The translations under genes were made by a program, and so were the position numbers. 64,000 bases of DNA from Rhizobium sp. Root1334 (GTDB lineage: Bacteria; Pseudomonadota; Alphaproteobacteria; Rhizobiales; Rhizobiaceae): assembly GCF_001426665.1 (NCBI RefSeq), contig NZ_LMEY01000001.1:190053-254052 (forward strand), given 5' to 3'. Shown one piece after another: positions 34,630-43,617 of the stretch. The notes under the pieces are model-generated. The model made no database searches. It saw only the letters and a program-made list of their open reading frames with translations, and was not told the DNA's origin. Position 1 is the stretch's first letter. The number at the start of each line of letters is the position of its first letter.

Positions 34630-36132
34630 ATGAACAATCGAATCTCTTCCCTCTCCGCCCTTTCCATCGCAACGCCCGACGTTTTCGAACCACAGACGTT
34701 TGACGATCCGGTTGCCGCCGTCGATGCGCTTCTGGCGCTTTACGAGCGCAATACGAAATTCCTGGTCGATGCCTTCACCGAACTTGGCCGGACCGGAACG
34801 CCGGTCTCGCGTTACCGTGCCTGCTATCCGCAGGTCAGCATCGAGACCAGCAGCTTCAGCCATATCGATTCGCGCCTCTCTTACGGCTATGTCAGCGCGC
34901 CCGGGGTCTACACGACCACGGTCACCCGGCCGAAACTGTTCCGGCATTACCTGAAGGAACAACTTGGGCTGTTGATCCGCAGTCATGGCGTCGGTGTTAC
35001 CGTATCGGAATCGACGACGCCGATCCCGCTGCATTTCGCCTTCGGCGAAGGCGCCTATGTCGAAGCGGCAATGGCTGAGAATATCGACATTCCGCTGCGC
35101 GACCTGTTTGACACGCCGGATCTGACCACCACAGACGATGAAATCGCCAACGGCGCCTATGAGCCCGGCCCCGGCGAGCCCTCGCCGCTTGCCCCGTTCA
35201 CCGCCCAGCGCATCGACTATTCGCTGGCTCGTCTCAGCCACTATACGGCGACCAGCGCGACGCATTTCCAGAATTTCGTGCTGTTCACCAACTATCAGTT
35301 CTATATCGACGAATTCTGCGCCTGGGCACGTCAGCAGATGATCGATGGCGGCAATGGCTACACCGCCTTCGTCGAGCCCGGCAACATCACCACCCAGCCC
35401 GGATCGGACAAGCCCGATTCGGACCTGACGCTTGCCCGGCTGCCACAGATGCCGGCCTATCATCTCAAGAAGAAGGGCCATGGCGGCATTACCGTCGTCA
35501 ATATCGGCGTCGGGCCTTCGAACGCCAAGACGATCACCGACCATATCGCCGTGCTGCGGCCGCATGCCTGGCTGATGCTTGGTCATTGCGCCGGCTTGCG
35601 CAACAGTCAGACGCTTGGCGATTATGTGCTTGCCCACGCCTATGTCCGCGAGGACCATGTGCTGGACGACGACCTGCCGGTCTGGATCCCGATCCCGGCG
35701 CTCGCCGAAGTTCAGGTGGCGATGCAGGATGCCGTGGCGGAAGTGACCGGTTACGAGGGCTATGATCTCAAGCGGATCATGCGCACCGGCACCGTTGCCA
35801 CCATCGACAACCGCAACTGGGAACTGCGTGACCAGCGCGGTCCGGTCAAGCGACTGTCGCAATCACGCGCCATCGCACTCGATATGGAATCGGCGACCAT
35901 TGCCGCCAACGGTTTCCGCTTCCGCGTTCCCTACGGCACCCTGCTCTGCGTCTCCGACAAGCCGTTGCATGGAGAACTGAAACTGCCGGGCATGGCGACG
36001 GCCTTTTACAAGACACAGGTCAGCCAGCATTTGCAGATCGGTATTCTTGCATTGCAAAAACTGGCAGCCATGCCGCCGGAAAAACTGCATTCCCGCAAGC
36101 TGCGCAGCTTCTTCGAAACTGCGTTCCAGTAA
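34630..36132 (+). CDS. amn: AMP nucleosidase
   Basis: Amn hydrolyses AMP to adenine and ribose 5-phosphate and so adjusts adenylate levels. The 500-residue length and two-domain layout fit: the N-terminal Amn-specific domain (about 1-180, FTELGRTGTPVSRYRACYPQ) and a C-terminal phosphorylase-fold domain (about 270-490) with VNIGVGPSNAKTITDH, MLGHCAGLRNSQTLGDYVL and the ribose-binding LDMESATIAANGF. The ATG at 34630 has no Shine-Dalgarno sequence but a TATAAT hexamer six bases upstream. It is convergent with the LPG-synthase-like gene, ending three bases away. Confidence 0.95.
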   Translation: MNNRISSLSALSIATPDVFEPQTFDDPVAAVDALLALYERNTKFLVDAFTELGRTGTPVSRYRACYPQVSIETSSFSHIDSRLSYGYVSAPGVYTTTVTRPKLFRHYLKEQLGLLIRSHGVGVTVSESTTPIPLHFAFGEGAYVEAAMAENIDIPLRDLFDTPDLTTTDDEIANGAYEPGPGEPSPLAPFTAQRIDYSLARLSHYTATSATHFQNFVLFTNYQFYIDEFCAWARQQMIDGGNGYTAFVEPGNITTQPGSDKPDSDLTLARLPQMPAYHLKKKGHGGITVVNIGVGPSNAKTITDHIAVLRPHAWLMLGHCAGLRNSQTLGDYVLAHAYVREDHVLDDDLPVWIPIPALAEVQVAMQDAVAEVTGYEGYDLKRIMRTGTVATIDNRNWELRDQRGPVKRLSQSRAIALDMESATIAANGFRFRVPYGTLLCVSDKPLHGELKLPGMATAFYKTQVSQHLQIGILALQKLAAMPPEKLHSRKLRSFFETAFQ

Positions 36133-36135
36133 GTT

Positions 36136-37092
36136 TCAACGGCGCGGCGATAGAACCATCGACAAAAGCGTGCCGGCAACCGCCGACACGACGATCAGCA
36201 GATGCGCATTGACGCTGGCGCTGGCAAGCAGGTCAAAGGCGGCGCCTTTCGCTGGCGCACCGAAGGATATAGCGCCGGCGGTAATGCCGGCCGGATAGGT
36301 GCCGACACCGGCGGGGGCATGCACCGGCAGAACCGACGACAGTTCACCGCCAAGCGCGCCGCCGAAACAGGCGGCAAGCGGCAGAACGCCCATGGTCGCC
36401 AGAACCCAGGCGAGCACGGCGACCTTCGTTGACCAGTTGAGAACGGTCATCAACCATGCCCTGACGAAGACCAGCGCATTGGCGGGTAGCCCGGCTTCGA
36501 CCTCGACTAGAAACTGGCCGAACTTTTCCGGCAGCCGACGCTGCAGAACGGCAAGGGCATGACCCTTCAATAGAAACAGCGCCAGCGGTGACACAAGAAA
36601 AAGCCCCCACAGCAACCAGCCAAGCGCCTGGTTATCACGGCCAATGACGAGGCCGACGCCCGCGGCGGCGAACAGGGCGTGCAGATCGAGAAGGCGCATG
36701 AGCAGCAGCGCCGAGGTGCTGCGCGTCAAAGGGACGGCAAATTCCGACCGCATCAGGATCGGAAAACTGGTCTCGCCTGCCCGGAATGGCAACATGATGT
36801 TGAGAAGGTTATGGACTTGCGTCACACGCAGAAGCGTGAGGAAACGGCCGCGTGTTTCGTTCGGAAAATAGTCGTAAATCCGATAGCAGCGGATGAAATA
36901 GGTTCCGACCAGAAGCAGCAGCGCCGACAGGACAGGAAAGAGACCAATCCCGGCCCATTGCCGCAAAAGAACCGGCCAACCCCAGATCCATTGGATGAAC
37001 GCGGCGTAGGCGACGACAGCCACAAGGGAGATGGCGCTCATCCGGTTGCGGACAAGCCATGAGCCCCGGCTGGCATCCTCTCCTGCATTCAT
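36136..37092 (-). CDS. LPG-synthase-TM/flippase-like membrane protein
   Basis: A 318-residue protein with about eight transmembrane helices of the family that includes the flippase part of MprF (lysylphosphatidylglycerol synthase TM region). The family motif MLPFRAGETSFPILMR and the C-terminal LPVHAPAGVGTYPAGITAGA are well preserved. Such proteins move or help modify lipids in the inner membrane. It is divergent from the GT2/GT39 pair at 37186, with a 93-base shared promoter region, which suggests a related task in envelope glycolipid modification. The substrate is inferred only. Confidence 0.87.
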   Translation of the reverse strand: MNAGEDASRGSWLVRNRMSAISLVAVVAYAAFIQWIWGWPVLLRQWAGIGLFPVLSALLLLVGTYFIRCYRIYDYFPNETRGRFLTLLRVTQVHNLLNIMLPFRAGETSFPILMRSEFAVPLTRSTSALLLMRLLDLHALFAAAGVGLVIGRDNQALGWLLWGLFLVSPLALFLLKGHALAVLQRRLPEKFGQFLVEVEAGLPANALVFVRAWLMTVLNWSTKVAVLAWVLATMGVLPLAACFGGALGGELSSVLPVHAPAGVGTYPAGITAGAISFGAPAKGAAFDLLASASVNAHLLIVVSAVAGTLLSMVLSPRR

Positions 37093-37185
37093 ATATTTGG
37101 TACTTTCCTGTCCGGTGCTATGGCACGGCTGGTTATCACGATAACCCAGGCGAGAGAACCTGCACGTTTTTAAAAGGCTTTGATT

Positions 37186-38208
37186 TTGGATCCCATCTTG
37201 GAAGCAAACAGGGTAGATAGCGAAACGGCCCCGCCGGTCGAGTTGTCCGTTGTCGTGCCGATCTATAACGAAGAAGAAAGCGTCGGTCCGCTGGTCGCCC
37301 GCATCCGGGAAGCCATGCTCAATTTCGACAAGCCGTGGGAACTCATTCTCGTCAACGACGGAAGCACCGACGGCACGCTTGTCAGCGCCCGCAAGGAGCT
37401 CGAAAGCGGCCTACGCTTGAGAATCGTCGAATTGCAGCGCAATTTCGGCCAGACCGCCGCCATGCAAGCGGGTATCGATCTCGCATCCGGCAGATTGATC
37501 GCTACGCTCGACGGCGACCTGCAAAACGATCCGCGCGATATTCCGCCGATGGTCAAGGCGATCGAGGAGCGCGAACTCGATCTTCTGGTCGGCTGGCGCA
37601 AGAACCGCCAGGACGGCCTTTTCCTGCGCAAGATCCCGTCCTGGTGCGCCAACTACCTGATCGGCAAGATCACCGGCGTGAAACTGCACGACTACGGTTG
37701 CAGCCTGAAAATCTATCAGGCGTCTATCATCAAGCAGGTCCGGCTGATGGGCGAGATGCACCGGTTCATTCCGGCCTGGGTTGCCGGCGTCGTGCCGAGC
37801 AGCCGCATCGGTGAGATGCCAGTCACCCACCACGCCCGCCAGCATGGCACGTCGAAATACGGAATTTCCCGAACCTTCAGGGTGATCCTCGACCTGCTGT
37901 CAGTGTTGTTCTTCATGCGCTACAAGGCGCGGCCGGGGCATTTCTTCGGGTCAATCGGACTTGCTGCCGGCGGCCTCAGCGCCCTGATCCTGTTCTACCT
38001 GTTCATCGACAAGTTCCTGCTCGGCAACGATATCGGCACGAGACCGATGCTGATCGTTGGCGTCATGCTGTTCCTGTCCTCGGTTCAGCTGATCACCACC
38101 GGCATCCTCGCCGAAATGATGGCGCGGCTCTATTCCGGCGAGAACGACACGCCGCCCTATATCGTGCGCAAAGTTTTCGAGCAGGATAAAGCTGATGCCT
38201 CACGCTGA
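37186..38208 (+). CDS. GT2 polyprenyl-phosphate glycosyltransferase
   Basis: A 340-residue family-2 glycosyltransferase of the ArnC/DPM1/GtrB type, which attaches a sugar to polyprenyl phosphate at the inner membrane. The GT-A domain shows VVPIYNEEESV, LVNDGSTDGT, ATLDGDLQNDP and GWRKNRQD; two C-terminal transmembrane helices (about 255-285 and 290-315) follow. Translation probably starts at the TTG at 37186 with AAAGG eight bases upstream; TTG 37180 is also in frame, and the first ATG falls well inside the domain. Its end overlaps the GT39 gene. RgtE, which makes dodecaprenyl-phosphate galacturonate in rhizobia, is of this type. Confidence 0.88.
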   Translation: MDPILEANRVDSETAPPVELSVVVPIYNEEESVGPLVARIREAMLNFDKPWELILVNDGSTDGTLVSARKELESGLRLRIVELQRNFGQTAAMQAGIDLASGRLIATLDGDLQNDPRDIPPMVKAIEERELDLLVGWRKNRQDGLFLRKIPSWCANYLIGKITGVKLHDYGCSLKIYQASIIKQVRLMGEMHRFIPAWVAGVVPSSRIGEMPVTHHARQHGTSKYGISRTFRVILDLLSVLFFMRYKARPGHFFGSIGLAAGGLSALILFYLFIDKFLLGNDIGTRPMLIVGVMLFLSSVQLITTGILAEMMARLYSGENDTPPYIVRKVFEQDKADASR

Positions 38209-39697
38209 TTCCCGCCGCGCCGATGCAATGATTTTTGCCGTCGCCGCGTATTTTGTGCTGTGTGTGGCCCTGCGCGTGTTCATCTCTCCGGCGCTCGAAA
38301 TCGACGAAGGCGAACAGGCCTTCGTTTCGCAGTTTCTGGCGCTCGGCTATGGTCCGCAGCCTCCCTTCTACAATTGGCTGCAATATGCCGTGGTGGAGGC
38401 ATTCGGCGTCTCCCTGACGGCGCTGACCATCCTCAAGCATCTGCTGCTTTTTCTCTGTTGTCTGTTTTATGGTCTCGCCGCCCGGACCGTCATCAAGGAT
38501 CGAACGCTGGCGGCCATGGCCATGCTGGGCGTGCTGACCCTGCCGCCGGTTTTTCTGCTGGCTCAGCGGGACCTTTCGCACACCGTCTCCGCACTCTTTG
38601 CGGTGTCGCTGTTTCTCTACGGATTTTTCAGGACGCTACGCAATCCAAGCCTGTTTTCCTATCTCCTGACAGGGGTCGCCGTCGGTATCGGGCTGATTTC
38701 GAAGTACAATTTTGCGCTGGTGCCGGCTGCTGCCGTTCTTGCCGTTCTGCCGGAGCGGGATTTGCGTCAACGCATTTTCGATTGGAGGCTGATTGCCTCC
38801 CTCGCCGTCGCCTTTGCGATCGTCCTGCCACACGCTTACTGGATTCTTCACAACCTCACATCGGCCTCGGCCGGCACCATCAACGAGATGAAGGAAGGAC
38901 TGGAAGGCGGGCGGCTGGCTCAAGCGTTCAAGGGAACCATTTCGCTGATCTCGGCGATCTTCGGGGCGACCATTCTACCGATCGCCTTCTTTCTTGCGGT
39001 CTTTCCCTTCGACATCAAACGCATCTGTCTCGCGGAAAGCCAATGGACCCGGATAACGGGGCGGATCATCTGCCTCTGCCTGATTGCCGTCCTGCTGATC
39101 GTTCTCGGCCTTGGCGCCACCCATATCCGGGAAAAATGGCTCGCCCTGTTCGTGGTTATTCTACCACTGTATCTCTGCCTCAAGATTGATGCGGCCGGGA
39201 TCGAAACAACCGGAAAACTCAAGCGTTTTGCCATTCCCCTTTTCATCATGATCTTCGCGGTGCTCATCGGCGTTTCGGCGCGGGTCGTGACCTCGCCAAT
39301 GCTGGGCTCCTACAACAAACTCAACGTTCCCTATGAGGCATTCATCCGCGAGATTACGCAAAATTACACCATCCAGCCTGCCCTGGTCATTGCCGACGAT
39401 ACCAATCTTGCCGGTAGCGTGCGTTTGCAGTTGCCGCTGTCAACCGCCATCACGACCTACAATCCGCCAGTTCCTCTTGCGGCCGGGTGGCGATCGGCTG
39501 GACCGGTTCTGGTGATGTGGCGCGGCAAGGGAGAAGCACAACCGGCTCTTCCCGAGAACCTCCGGCAAAAGCTTATCGAAGGCGGCGTGGCGCCCGGCGA
39601 TATCGTGCCGCTCTTTAGTGCGCCGCTCTATCATCTCGCCAAAGGAGATGATCGCTACGGCTTCGGCTATCTCTGGCTGGCACAGCAAAAGCCATAG
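38195..39697 (+). CDS. GT39/ArnT-like membrane glycosyltransferase
   Basis: A 500-residue polytopic protein of the PMT/ArnT superfamily, which uses polyprenyl-phosphate sugars as donors on the periplasmic side. The first periplasmic loop has the acidic motif EIDEGEQAF (about 36-44), followed by GYGPQPPFYNWLQY; about 11-12 transmembrane helices run to about residue 385, then a soluble domain. It overlaps the GT2 gene by 14 bases, with AGGA eight bases before its ATG, so the two are coupled as donor maker and transferase. Rhizobial Rgt enzymes adding galacturonic acid to lipid A or core are the closest known model; the acceptor is unproven. Confidence 0.88.
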   Translation: MPHADSRRADAMIFAVAAYFVLCVALRVFISPALEIDEGEQAFVSQFLALGYGPQPPFYNWLQYAVVEAFGVSLTALTILKHLLLFLCCLFYGLAARTVIKDRTLAAMAMLGVLTLPPVFLLAQRDLSHTVSALFAVSLFLYGFFRTLRNPSLFSYLLTGVAVGIGLISKYNFALVPAAAVLAVLPERDLRQRIFDWRLIASLAVAFAIVLPHAYWILHNLTSASAGTINEMKEGLEGGRLAQAFKGTISLISAIFGATILPIAFFLAVFPFDIKRICLAESQWTRITGRIICLCLIAVLLIVLGLGATHIREKWLALFVVILPLYLCLKIDAAGIETTGKLKRFAIPLFIMIFAVLIGVSARVVTSPMLGSYNKLNVPYEAFIREITQNYTIQPALVIADDTNLAGSVRLQLPLSTAITTYNPPVPLAAGWRSAGPVLVMWRGKGEAQPALPENLRQKLIEGGVAPGDIVPLFSAPLYHLAKGDDRYGFGYLWLAQQKP

Positions 39698-39715
39698 CGC
39701 CGCAGCGCGTCCCGG

Positions 39716-40612
39716 TCACTGGCCGACGAGCAATTTCAATTCGCCCGGATGAATGCGCAGAGCGACATCCCGGCCGATCGGCAGCAACTCACCGTCGATG
39801 ACGCAATTGATGTTGCGGCGCTCGCGAGGAAAATGCAGGTCGACGGCGGTGGCGCTCATCTCGGTGATCAGCGGGCTGTCACGGAATTTCCCACGCAGGA
39901 TATCGACAGTCAGCTTTGCGACGCCATGTGGCTTCAATGGAGGCGCTGTATAGAAGCCCAGATGCCCCCCTGTAAGATCGTCCGCATACATCAGCGCATT
40001 CGGCCCGAAATGATTGTTGGACACGGAGATGGCGGAAACCTTGCGCGTTTCGCGAACCCCATCGACCTCGAACTCGATCTCGAATTCCGGCGGGTTGAAC
40101 ATCACACCGAGGGCTGCGCGTGTGCTGGCCCGGATTTTTCCGAGCCTTGAGGCAAAACTGTAGGATTCGCGGTAGCGCACCATGCGGGCATGCAGCCCCA
40201 TGGAAAACTGATGCACGAAGGCACGGCCATCGGCACTGCCGATATCGGCTTCAATGATCCTGCCTTCGGCAAGCACATCCAGCACTTTCCAGATATCCAG
40301 CGGCAGTTTCAGCGCCCGGGCAAACAGGTTCATCGTTCCAGCGGGTACCACGCCGAGCGGCATGCCGTTCTTCCACGCAACGCCTGCCGCCGCGGAAATG
40401 GTTCCATCACCACCACCGGCCAGCATCGCATCCAGATCATCGCGACGCGCCGTTTTTTCGAGGATATCTGCCATGCCATCGCCGGAAGCCACGGTGATTT
40501 CGATGTCATGCCCGGCTGCACGGAAGACTTCCGCAGCCTTTTTGCTATAGGCGTCCATATCGGTTGTGCGGAATGTTCCGCCGTCGCGATTGAAGATGGC
40601 CTTGATTTTCAT
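39716..40612 (-). CDS. diacylglycerol/lipid kinase family protein
   Basis: A 298-residue protein of the DAGK/sphingosine-kinase-like superfamily, which phosphorylates lipid hydroxyls with ATP. The nucleotide-binding motif GGGDGT (66-71) and VVPAGTMNLFARAL (about 89-102) are intact, and the C-terminal beta-sandwich (about 130-295) ends with NCVIDGELLP. AAGGAG lies six bases before the ATG. It is convergent with the GT39 gene and ends 18 bases from it. Whether it acts on diacylglycerol or another lipid cannot be read here. Confidence 0.9.
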   Translation of the reverse strand: MKIKAIFNRDGGTFRTTDMDAYSKKAAEVFRAAGHDIEITVASGDGMADILEKTARRDDLDAMLAGGGDGTISAAAGVAWKNGMPLGVVPAGTMNLFARALKLPLDIWKVLDVLAEGRIIEADIGSADGRAFVHQFSMGLHARMVRYRESYSFASRLGKIRASTRAALGVMFNPPEFEIEFEVDGVRETRKVSAISVSNNHFGPNALMYADDLTGGHLGFYTAPPLKPHGVAKLTVDILRGKFRDSPLITEMSATAVDLHFPRERRNINCVIDGELLPIGRDVALRIHPGELKLLVGQ

Positions 40613-40731
40613 TCGTGCTCCTTGCAGCTCGTTGGGCTACATATGGAGCGGCACTAACCTTTTTTCAGCCGGCGTCGGCAAAATGACGAATCTTTAATAT
40701 CGCCCGCCCCAAACTTGCCGTGATGCGCCAG

Positions 40732-41079
40732 CTATTCGGCAGCCTGCAGCAGGATATGTTCGTCGCCCCAGAGCTTCATCGCCATGATGACAGGCTCGAG
40801 GCTACGGCCACGCGGGGTCAGACAGTAATCCACCCTCGGCGGGACGACGGCAAAAACGGTGCGCTCGACAAGGCCGTCGGCTTCCAGTTCACGCAGTTGC
40901 TTGGTCAGCATGCGCTGGGTGACGCTTGTCAGGCGGCGGCGGATTTCGTTGAAGCGCATCGTGCCATCCAGCAGATGATAAAGGATGACACCCTTCCACT
41001 TCCCATCGATCAGATGCAGTACGCCCTCGACCGGGCAGCCGGGAGAGCAAGTCAGGAGCTTGTGGCGAACACGCGGCAT
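40732..41079 (-). CDS. HxlR-family transcriptional regulator
   Basis: A 115-residue winged-helix DNA-binding protein of the HxlR family. Family motifs are CPVEGVLHLIDGKWKGVILYHL, MRFNEIRRRLTSVTQRMLTKQL and ELEADGLVERTVF. C11 and C15 (TCSPGCPVE) are at the position where HxlR regulators such as YodB and HypR sense quinones or oxidants by thiol chemistry. It is divergent from a quinone-oxidoreductase-like gene, and an imperfect palindrome lies in the 101-base gap, the usual arrangement of a local redox switch. Confidence 0.92.
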   Translation of the reverse strand: MPRVRHKLLTCSPGCPVEGVLHLIDGKWKGVILYHLLDGTMRFNEIRRRLTSVTQRMLTKQLRELEADGLVERTVFAVVPPRVDYCLTPRGRSLEPVIMAMKLWGDEHILLQAAE

Positions 41080-41084
41080 TCACG

Positions 41085-41100
41085 GTATCCTTTTGGGTAC
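41085..41100. promoter_or_regulatory. candidate HxlR operator
   Basis: GTATCC-TTTT-GGGTAC is an inverted repeat with one mismatch, 6 bases upstream of the HxlR start and inside the shared divergent promoter region. Confidence 0.4.
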
Positions 41101-41180
41101 TATATACACTTATTGTGCATTCTTGCGCTCCTGCATCATAATGCGCATCTAGCTTCTGTTCAAACATCAAGGAGCCACCC

Positions 41181-42194
41181 ATGCGCGCCATTGCCTACAA
41201 GATTCCCCAGCCCATTTCGGCCGAGACCTCGCTGATCGATGTTGACCTGCCTGTGCCGACGCCGGAAGGGCGAGATATTCTGGTCGAGGTGAAGGCGATC
41301 TCGGTCAATCCGGTCGATGTCAAAATTCGTGCCAACGCCAAGCCGGAGCCGGATCAGCTGAAGGTGCTTGGCTGGGATGCGGCAGGGATCATCAAGGCGG
41401 TTGGCCCGGGTGTGAAACTGTTCCAGCCGGGGGATGCTGTCTTCTATGCCGGTGCCATCGACCGGCCAGGAGCCAATTCCGAATTCCATCTGGTTGACGA
41501 GCGCATCGTCGGCAGGAAACCGGAAACACTGGATTTTCCGGCCGCGGCCGCCCTGCCACTGACCTCTCTGACCGCCTGGGAGGCCCTGTTCGACCGGCTG
41601 AAGGTCAACGATCCGGTTCCCGGCGCTGCCAACGCGATCCTGATCATCGGCGGTGCCGGTGGCGTCGGCTCGATTGCCATCCAGCTTGCCCGGGCGCTGA
41701 CCAATCTCACCGTGATCGCCACCGCTTCGCGGCCCGAAACCCAGAAGTGGGCCTATGATCTCGGTGCTCATCATGTGCTCGATCATTCCAAGCCGCTGGC
41801 ACACCAGATCGACCAGCTGGCGCTCGGCGCGCCGGCCTTTGTCTTTTCAACGACCAATACCACCGATCATCTGGAAGAGATCATCCAGCTGATCGCCCCG
41901 CAGGGCCGCTTCGGGCTGATCGATGATCCGAAAGTGCTCGATGTCGTGCCGTTCAAGCGCAAGGCCGTGTCCATCCACTGGGAGCTGATGTTCACCCGGT
42001 CGCTATTCAAGACCAAGGACATGGAGGAGCAGAACAGGATACTCACCGAGATCGCCCGGCTGGTCGATACCGGCAAAATCCGTTCGACGCTGACAGAGAC
42101 GCTGGGGCTGATCAACGCCGAAAACCTGAAAAAGGCGCATGCCCTGATCGAAACCGGCCGGACCAAGGGCAAGCTAGTGCTGGCGGGATTCTGA
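41181..42194 (+). CDS. zinc-type ADH/quinone oxidoreductase-like enzyme
   Basis: A 337-residue medium-chain dehydrogenase/reductase of the NADPH:quinone oxidoreductase branch (often annotated zinc-type alcohol dehydrogenase-like). The GroES-like domain (SVNPVDVKIRANA, LGWDAAGIIKAVG) precedes a Rossmann domain with the dinucleotide motif GGAGGVGSIAIQLA (about 155-168). I see no structural zinc cysteines, consistent with a zinc-free reductase. AAGGAG lies before the ATG. Control by the divergent HxlR gene is likely, suggesting a role in reducing quinones or reactive carbonyls. Confidence 0.9.
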   Translation: MRAIAYKIPQPISAETSLIDVDLPVPTPEGRDILVEVKAISVNPVDVKIRANAKPEPDQLKVLGWDAAGIIKAVGPGVKLFQPGDAVFYAGAIDRPGANSEFHLVDERIVGRKPETLDFPAAAALPLTSLTAWEALFDRLKVNDPVPGAANAILIIGGAGGVGSIAIQLARALTNLTVIATASRPETQKWAYDLGAHHVLDHSKPLAHQIDQLALGAPAFVFSTTNTTDHLEEIIQLIAPQGRFGLIDDPKVLDVVPFKRKAVSIHWELMFTRSLFKTKDMEEQNRILTEIARLVDTGKIRSTLTETLGLINAENLKKAHALIETGRTKGKLVLAGF

Positions 42195-42394
42195 CGCGAC
42201 CGGCACCCCGAGAAACCGGCTTTTCCGCAGTTCCTGCGGGAACGCTTCATTGGCCGCGCTCGCCATAAACAGGAGGTAGCGCGGTACACCCGATAGTCTC
42301 TGAAAGAGAGGATGCCGCGTTACCCGGAATTGTTCTCCGCACCCCAGCGGGCCGGTTCCGGGGTTCGTTTCATAACCTGTTTCTGGAGAGAGAA

Positions 42395-42841
42395 ATGCCT
42401 TCCCTTATTGATTTTCTCATCGGTTCCCGTACCTTCGGCTATCTGGCGCGCACTGTCCTGACCTCCATGTTCTGGGCAAGTGGGCTGGCCAAACTCTTCG
42501 ATTTCAATGCCGGCGTCGCCGAAATGTCGTTCTTCGGCCTAGAGCCTGCGCCGCTCGTCACCATTGCCGTCATTGTCACCCAGCTTGGCGGATCAGCCCT
42601 GATCATCGCCAATCCCTGGACCTGGCTTGGTGCCGGGGCGCTGGCAGTCTTCACCGCACTGACCATTCCGATCGCCCATACGTTCTGGACCATGCAGGAG
42701 CCGATGAAGACGCTCGAATTCTATGTCGTCATGGAACATATCACGGTCATCGGCGCACTGATGGTCGTTGCCTGGAAGTCTGCGCCGGTGCGCGAAGCCC
42801 CTACCCTTCCCGGCTCTGGTTTTGCTGAACTCAACGCATAG
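42395..42841 (+). CDS. DoxX family membrane protein
   Basis: A 148-residue inner-membrane protein of the DoxX family with four predicted helices (about 12-32, 50-72, 76-96 and 110-130). The motif FWASGLAKLFDFNAGVAEM is typical. GGAGAGAG lies before the ATG. Relatives are associated with quinone-dependent redox reactions and thiol stress. It lies 200 bases after the quinone-oxidoreductase-like gene and probably belongs to the same response. Confidence 0.9.
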   Translation: MPSLIDFLIGSRTFGYLARTVLTSMFWASGLAKLFDFNAGVAEMSFFGLEPAPLVTIAVIVTQLGGSALIIANPWTWLGAGALAVFTALTIPIAHTFWTMQEPMKTLEFYVVMEHITVIGALMVVAWKSAPVREAPTLPGSGFAELNA

Positions 42842-42936
42842 AGTTGTCTCGCCACCGTCGCGAAAACGCCTGCGGATCGCATCCAGCAGGCGTTTTCATT
42901 GCGGTATCCTCGGGAGCCCGCGCGCTACCCGAACCA

Positions 42937-43509
42937 TCACGTCAACTTACTGCGGTGATAGTAGCGCGAAACGCGGACGCGGTTGCCGCAGCGGGCAGCC
43001 GAACACCAGCGGCGGCGGGCATTGCTGCCGACGAACAACATGACGCAATCCTCTGCCGCGCATTTGCGGATCAGCGTCACGTCGCCGGAGGTGAGCAGTG
43101 CGGCCGCATCCTCGGCTAGAAACCCGGCAAGCCTAACCGCCGGTGCGCCTGCCCGTTCGCTGGCCAAAACCGGCGGGTCACCCCATGCAAGCTGGCGCAT
43201 GACGGGCGACGCACGCATGGCGGCGTTCAAGCCATCAATTTCCGCGCGCGGCACCGGCCTACCGTCGCGGGCATGGGCGATTGCCGAAGCGGTGTGATCG
43301 CGCACGGCCATCACCGGCGCCAAGTCACCAGCCGTCAAGGCGTCAAACTCCATAACCACGCCCTCTGGCAAACGATCGGATTCCGCCTCCAGCCAAAGCT
43401 GCAGACCCGCTGCCGTTTCGAGCAGATCCACTTGGCCATCAGCCGTCAGGGGCCGGGTATTGACGAGATCGAGGGCCAACGGTTCGCCAGTGAAAGGGAT
43501 CAGATCCAT
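42937..43509 (-). CDS. ABATE/CGNR zinc-finger regulator
   Basis: A 190-residue protein with the N-terminal ABATE (stress-induced transcription regulator) domain (about 1-130, LALDLVNTRPL) and the C-terminal CGNR zinc finger: C149, C154 (KCAAEDC), then C168-C173 (WCSAARCGNR) and the basic RVSRYYHR. The four cysteines are intact. It should bind DNA and probably regulate the divergent hydrolase gene at 43618 and itself. An 11-bp tandem repeat lies directly upstream of its ATG. Start: ATG 43509. Confidence 0.9.
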   Translation of the reverse strand: MDLIPFTGEPLALDLVNTRPLTADGQVDLLETAAGLQLWLEAESDRLPEGVVMEFDALTAGDLAPVMAVRDHTASAIAHARDGRPVPRAEIDGLNAAMRASPVMRQLAWGDPPVLASERAGAPAVRLAGFLAEDAAALLTSGDVTLIRKCAAEDCVMLFVGSNARRRWCSAARCGNRVRVSRYYHRSKLT

Positions 43510-43516
43510 GCTCAGC

Positions 43517-43538
43517 CTTTCGTCTATCTTTCGTCTAT
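43517..43538 (-). repeat. 11-bp perfect tandem repeat at CGNR start
   Basis: CTTTCGTCTAT occurs twice head to tail at 43517-43527 and 43528-43538. On the minus strand it lies 7 bases upstream of the CGNR ATG and supplies AAAGG near the ribosome site. One helical turn apart, it could be an operator. Confidence 0.6.
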
Positions 43539-43617
43539 AATGTATATTTTTACGATTGACACATTAGTTACTCGAATGCAAACCTAACGCATAAATTCAA
43601 ACCATACGGGTGTTAAA

